The notes beneath the pieces are model-generated. The model was not told the DNA's origin, ran no database searches, and saw only the letters and a list, made by a program, of their open reading frames with translations. The translations under genes and the position numbers were made by a program. Source: an uncultured Collinsella sp. (lineage in GTDB: Bacteria > Actinomycetota > Coriobacteriia > Coriobacteriales > Coriobacteriaceae). Taken from it: a DNA stretch of 7,595 bases. Below, piece by piece: positions 5,088 to 7,595 of the stretch. The stretch spans positions 1-7,595 of the forward strand of contig CABTZM010000099.1 in the NCBI GenBank assembly GCA_902489295.1. The letters run 5' to 3'. Within the stretch, counting starts at the first letter, position 1. Every line of letters begins with the position of its first letter.

Positions 5088-6512
5088 CTATGCGAATGGC
5101 TCGTCCTGCTGTATGGGAAACGTCACCGTAATGGTGGTTCCCACGCCCAACTCGCTCGACAGATCGAGCGTGGCGTGATGATACAGGGCCGCATGCTTGA
5201 CAATGGCAAGCCCCAGACCGGTTCCGCCGCGTGCCTTGGACCTACTCTTGTCCACGCGATAGAACCGCTCAAATACCTTGCCCTGTTCTTCAGGCGCGAT
5301 ACCGATTCCCGTGTCGGCGACCGCGAGGAACGGATGGCCTTCGTCGTTGGTGCCGCACTGCAACGTAACCGTACCGCCGGGTCGATTGTAGCGGATGGCG
5401 TTGCTTGCCAGATTATAGATGAGCTCGTCGATCAAGCGCGACACGCCTTCGATGACCACAGGCTTGGTCTCATGACTTATCGTCACATTCGCCTGACGGG
5501 CAACCTGTTCAAGACGCTGCTCAACCGCATAGATGGCACGAGAGAGCTCAATAGGCTCCGTGGACCCAATGGGCACCGCCTCGCCCTCAGTTGCACGTTC
5601 GGCCTCGTCCAAGTTAGACAGCGTAAGGATGTCGTTGACAAGCGCTGCCAAGCGGCCCGCCTCACGATAGATGCGACCGCCAAAGTTGCGCAGGTCGTCC
5701 TCGCCCTCGACCATGCCATTTGCGATGAGCTCGGCATAGCCCGAAATCGCCGTAAGCGGCGTCTTGAGCTCATGGGTGATATTCGCCGTGAACTCACGGC
5801 GCATACGGTCGTTGTCCGCTAGCACCGCCATTTGGCGCTTGAGTTCCTGGCGCTGCGACTCGATACGCTCAAGCATGGGGACCATCTCGGCATAGGCGTG
5901 CTCATAGCTACGGCGTGGGTGATCCAAATCCACCTCTTGCAACGGCGCGATGATGGCACGGGACTCACGGCGCGCCATAAAAAACGAGAGTACTGCACCC
6001 GCTGCTGCGATAAGCAGCATCGGCGCCAGCATCGACAGCAAAATCGCCGCAACGCCAGGCTGGGCCTGCGCCAAGCGAACGACCTGGCCGTTATCAAGGG
6101 TGACGGCGCGATACAGCATAATCTCGTCGAGTGTAGAGCTTGCGCGCTCCGCGGAACCCGAACCACTCTCAAAGGCCTCGATGACCTCGGGGCGATCGCC
6201 ATGGTTGGGCAGTGTGGAAGGCGACGCCTCGTTGTCGTAGGCAACAGATCCGTCCTTATTGATCAGCGTGATACGAAGATCCTCGCGATCGAGGCTTCGC
6301 AAGAACGGAATGGGCTCCTGCTGCTCGTCGAGGGCGGCAGCAATGAGCTCGGTTTCCTGCGCCAGATTGGCACTCGTGGCATCCGCCAAAGTGTTTTGCA
6401 CAAAGAACGCACCCAGCACCGTAAACGCCACGATAACTGCCATGGCGCAGACAAAGATCGTCACAAAAACGCGGTGCGACAGCGTATGTTTTCCCTGGGG
6501 GGCGAAGACCAC
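5088..6512 (-). CDS. Sensor histidine kinase, PhoR-like, of a phosphate-type two-component system
   Basis: This is a 474-residue membrane histidine kinase. Membrane helix 1 is at about 14-38 and helix 2 at about 155-178. They enclose an extracytoplasmic sensor of about 115 residues with the PhoR-type pattern ITLINKDGSVAYDNE (81-95), NHGDRPEV (103-110) and YRAV (134-137). A short HAMP-like linker (PLQEVDLDHP, 190-199, and MVPMLERIESQ, 210-220) leads to the HisKA box FTANITHELKTPLTAISGYAE, with phospho-acceptor His247. The HATPase domain has the N box with Asn367 and Asn371, G1 DTGIGI (400-405), the F box FERFYRVD (414-421) and G2 GGTGLGL (429-435). No cytoplasmic PAS domain is present. The start is GTG at 6510-6512, 3 bases after the regulator stop. 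The GAGGAG site falls on the last two codons of the regulator gene, so translation is probably coupled. PhoR identity is inferred from the architecture and the nearby pstB. Confidence 0.92.
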   Translation of the reverse strand: MVFAPQGKHTLSHRVFVTIFVCAMAVIVAFTVLGAFFVQNTLADATSANLAQETELIAAALDEQQEPIPFLRSLDREDLRITLINKDGSVAYDNEASPSTLPNHGDRPEVIEAFESGSGSAERASSTLDEIMLYRAVTLDNGQVVRLAQAQPGVAAILLSMLAPMLLIAAAGAVLSFFMARRESRAIIAPLQEVDLDHPRRSYEHAYAEMVPMLERIESQRQELKRQMAVLADNDRMRREFTANITHELKTPLTAISGYAELIANGMVEGEDDLRNFGGRIYREAGRLAALVNDILTLSNLDEAERATEGEAVPIGSTEPIELSRAIYAVEQRLEQVARQANVTISHETKPVVIEGVSRLIDELIYNLASNAIRYNRPGGTVTLQCGTNDEGHPFLAVADTGIGIAPEEQGKVFERFYRVDKSRSKARGGTGLGLAIVKHAALYHHATLDLSSELGVGTTITVTFPIQQDEPFA

Positions 6513-6515
6513 GAG

Positions 6516-7244
6516 TTACTCCTCCGATGCGGTGGCCGCGGCATCGTCACCTTCGGCACCATCACCGGTCGAAGGCTCGGCTAGGCGGTAGCCCACGCCA
6601 CGTACGGTCTCGATGGCGCTGGCATGCTCGCCCAGTTTTTGGCGAAGCGTCTGCACGTGTACGTCAACGGTGCGCGAACCGCCGTCGAAATCCCAGCCCC
6701 ACACGCTCTGCAGCAACGACTCGCGGGTAAAGACCACGCCAGGCTTGCGCATGAGGTACTCGAGCAGCTCAAACTCGCGCAGGGTGAGCTTGAGCGGCTC
6801 GCCGGCAACAGTTACCTCGCGGTGGCTGGGCGAAAGCACGATATCGCCCACGCTGAGCACATCGCTCGCTTGCTTGACCATGCCGCCGCGACGCAACAGC
6901 GCACGACAGCGGCTCGCAAGCTCCATGAGCGAAAACGGCTTGGTCAGATAGTCATCGGCACCGCCGTCGAGCGCCATGACCTTGTCGAGCTCGGTGTCCT
7001 TGGCAGTGAGCATCATGATGGGCACCGTCGCCGTCAGGCGATCGGCACGCAGGCGGCGCATAATCGCCAGGCCATCGGTATCGGGCAGCATGATGTCGAG
7101 CAGCACAGCATCGGGCACCCGTCGCGCCACGGCAGCTTTAAACTCGCCATCGCACGAAAAGCCCTCGGCCTCGATCCCCTGCTTGCGCAGAGCGTAGACC
7201 GTCAAATCCCTGATGTTGTCATCGTCCTCGACGTAATAGATCAT
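6516..7244 (-). CDS. OmpR/PhoB-family response regulator, PhoP-like
   Basis: This is a 242-residue DNA-binding response regulator. The receiver domain (1 to about 115) has the acidic pocket Glu6/Asp7/Asp8, phospho-acceptor Asp50 in VLLDIMLPDTDG, Thr80 and Lys102 in LTKPF. The winged-helix domain (about 127-223) has LTLREFELLEYLMRKPG (153-169), TRESLL (173-178), SRTVDVHVQTLRQKL (190-204) and the C-terminal VRGVGYRL (214-221). A low-complexity acidic tail (224-242) follows and is not needed for the fold. The ATG at 7242-7244 has AAAGGGG with a 6-base spacer. It lies 64 bases after pstB and directly before its histidine kinase. With phosphate limitation as the likely signal, it would control the pst operon and other phosphate genes. 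The gap before it shows no convincing PhoP box. Confidence 0.94.
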   Translation of the reverse strand: MIYYVEDDDNIRDLTVYALRKQGIEAEGFSCDGEFKAAVARRVPDAVLLDIMLPDTDGLAIMRRLRADRLTATVPIMMLTAKDTELDKVMALDGGADDYLTKPFSLMELASRCRALLRRGGMVKQASDVLSVGDIVLSPSHREVTVAGEPLKLTLREFELLEYLMRKPGVVFTRESLLQSVWGWDFDGGSRTVDVHVQTLRQKLGEHASAIETVRGVGYRLAEPSTGDGAEGDDAAATASEE

Positions 7245-7308
7245 GTTGAACCCCTTTGCGGCCGGTATGACCGCATCTTAACCCTAAAGGCGCCTGTACT
7301 AGACGGTA

Positions 7309-7595
7309 TCAGCCAAAACGACCCGTCAAATAATCCGCTGTACGCGGATCAGTCGGATTCTTAAAGAGCTGCGCGGTGGGCGCGTGCTCCACCAGCTCGC
7401 CCAACAAGAAGAACGCAACCGAATCGGAAATGCGTGCGGCCTGCTGCATGTTGTGCGTGACGACCACCAGCGTGCAGGTCTCCTTGAGCTCGCAGGCCAG
7501 CTGCTCCACCACCAACGTCGACACAGGGTCGAGTGCCGAGGTCGGCTCGTCCATCAGCAGAATGTCGGGCTGCACGGCAAGTGCGCGGGCGATGC
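7309..7595 (-). CDS. pstB: Phosphate ABC transporter ATP-binding protein PstB (C-terminal part, cut by window edge)
   Basis: The last 94 residues of the ATPase of the high-affinity phosphate importer PstSCAB are present. The gene continues beyond the right edge, and the true start is outside. In order, the sequence shows the end of the signature region (IARALAVQPD), Walker B with catalytic Glu (ILLMDEPTSALDP), the D-loop region and the H-loop VVVTHNMQQAARISD with the switch His. It ends with the PstB-type segment FFLLGELVEH ... LFKNPTDPRTADYLTGRFG. The TSALDP and HNMQQAARISD wording is diagnostic of PstB among ABC ATPases. The end at TGA (7309-7311) is natural. The next gene is the response regulator, whereas in many bacteria phoU follows pstB. 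Confidence 0.96.
   Translation of the reverse strand, partial: IARALAVQPDILLMDEPTSALDPVSTLVVEQLACELKETCTLVVVTHNMQQAARISDSVAFFLLGELVEHAPTAQLFKNPTDPRTADYLTGRFG

Noticed and set aside
5832..6584. Plus-strand open frame of 250 codons opposite the histidine kinase
   Set aside because: It is antisense to a kinase with all its motifs intact, has an Arg/His-rich translation without domain features, and runs across the kinase/regulator junction.
7245..7308. Promoter or PhoP box in the pstB-regulator gap
   Set aside because: Only a TAAGAT-like -10 and a CGGT-ATG-ACCG mini-palindrome are visible, with no matching -35 or direct-repeat PhoP box. The regulator is equally well explained by read-through from pst.
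6624..7364. Plus-strand open frame of 246 codons opposite the response regulator and the pstB end
   Set aside because: It overlaps two well-supported genes and the gap between them, and its translation shows no family features.

Overview
All eight genes that can be supported lie on the minus strand, so transcription runs from the right edge to the left. The content is chromosomal: a phosphate-response module, an exopolysaccharide phospho-regulation trio, an acetyltransferase and the chaperone HtpG. No transposase, phage gene, CRISPR array, rRNA or tRNA was found. The high-GC codon use, the Clostridia-like HtpG and the Wzz / BY-kinase / PHP-phosphatase set with Gram-positive features suggest a Coriobacteriia actinobacterium, most likely Collinsella or a relative. 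That assignment is inference from sequence style.

Right part (5088-7595): the C-terminal end of PstB, the phosphate-ABC-transporter ATPase, enters at the right edge. It is followed after 64 bases by an OmpR-type response regulator and, 3 bases later, by its sensor histidine kinase. The kinase's ribosome-binding site lies in the last codons of the regulator gene. Together they form a Pst/Pho module, but no phoU lies between pstB and the regulator. A hairpin after the kinase gene may end this transcript.

Middle part (2828-5087): after a 195-base gap holding a weak promoter candidate and a small palindrome come a Wzz-type membrane modulator, a cytoplasmic BY-family tyrosine kinase and a PHP-type tyrosine phosphatase. 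The genes are tightly packed, in the same order as Bacillus subtilis ywqC-ywqD-ywqE. No glycosyltransferase or polymerase gene is visible next to them. The kinase has a Glu in place of the first Walker A' Asp and a degenerate oligomerisation motif. The phosphatase ends soon after its last metal motif.

Left part (1-2827): a GNAT acetyltransferase, whose better start is the ATG at 2788, sits between two short GTCCC-containing elements that abut the stop codons of the phosphatase and acetyltransferase genes. Then comes htpG. A terminator-like hairpin with a U-tract lies in its 5' region, only 30 bases before its ATG. A perfect 13-bp inverted repeat sits just after its stop codon.

I see no clearly new multi-gene system here. 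The observations most worth checking are the terminator inside the htpG leader, the modular repeat at 2250-2289, and the altered BY-kinase motifs.
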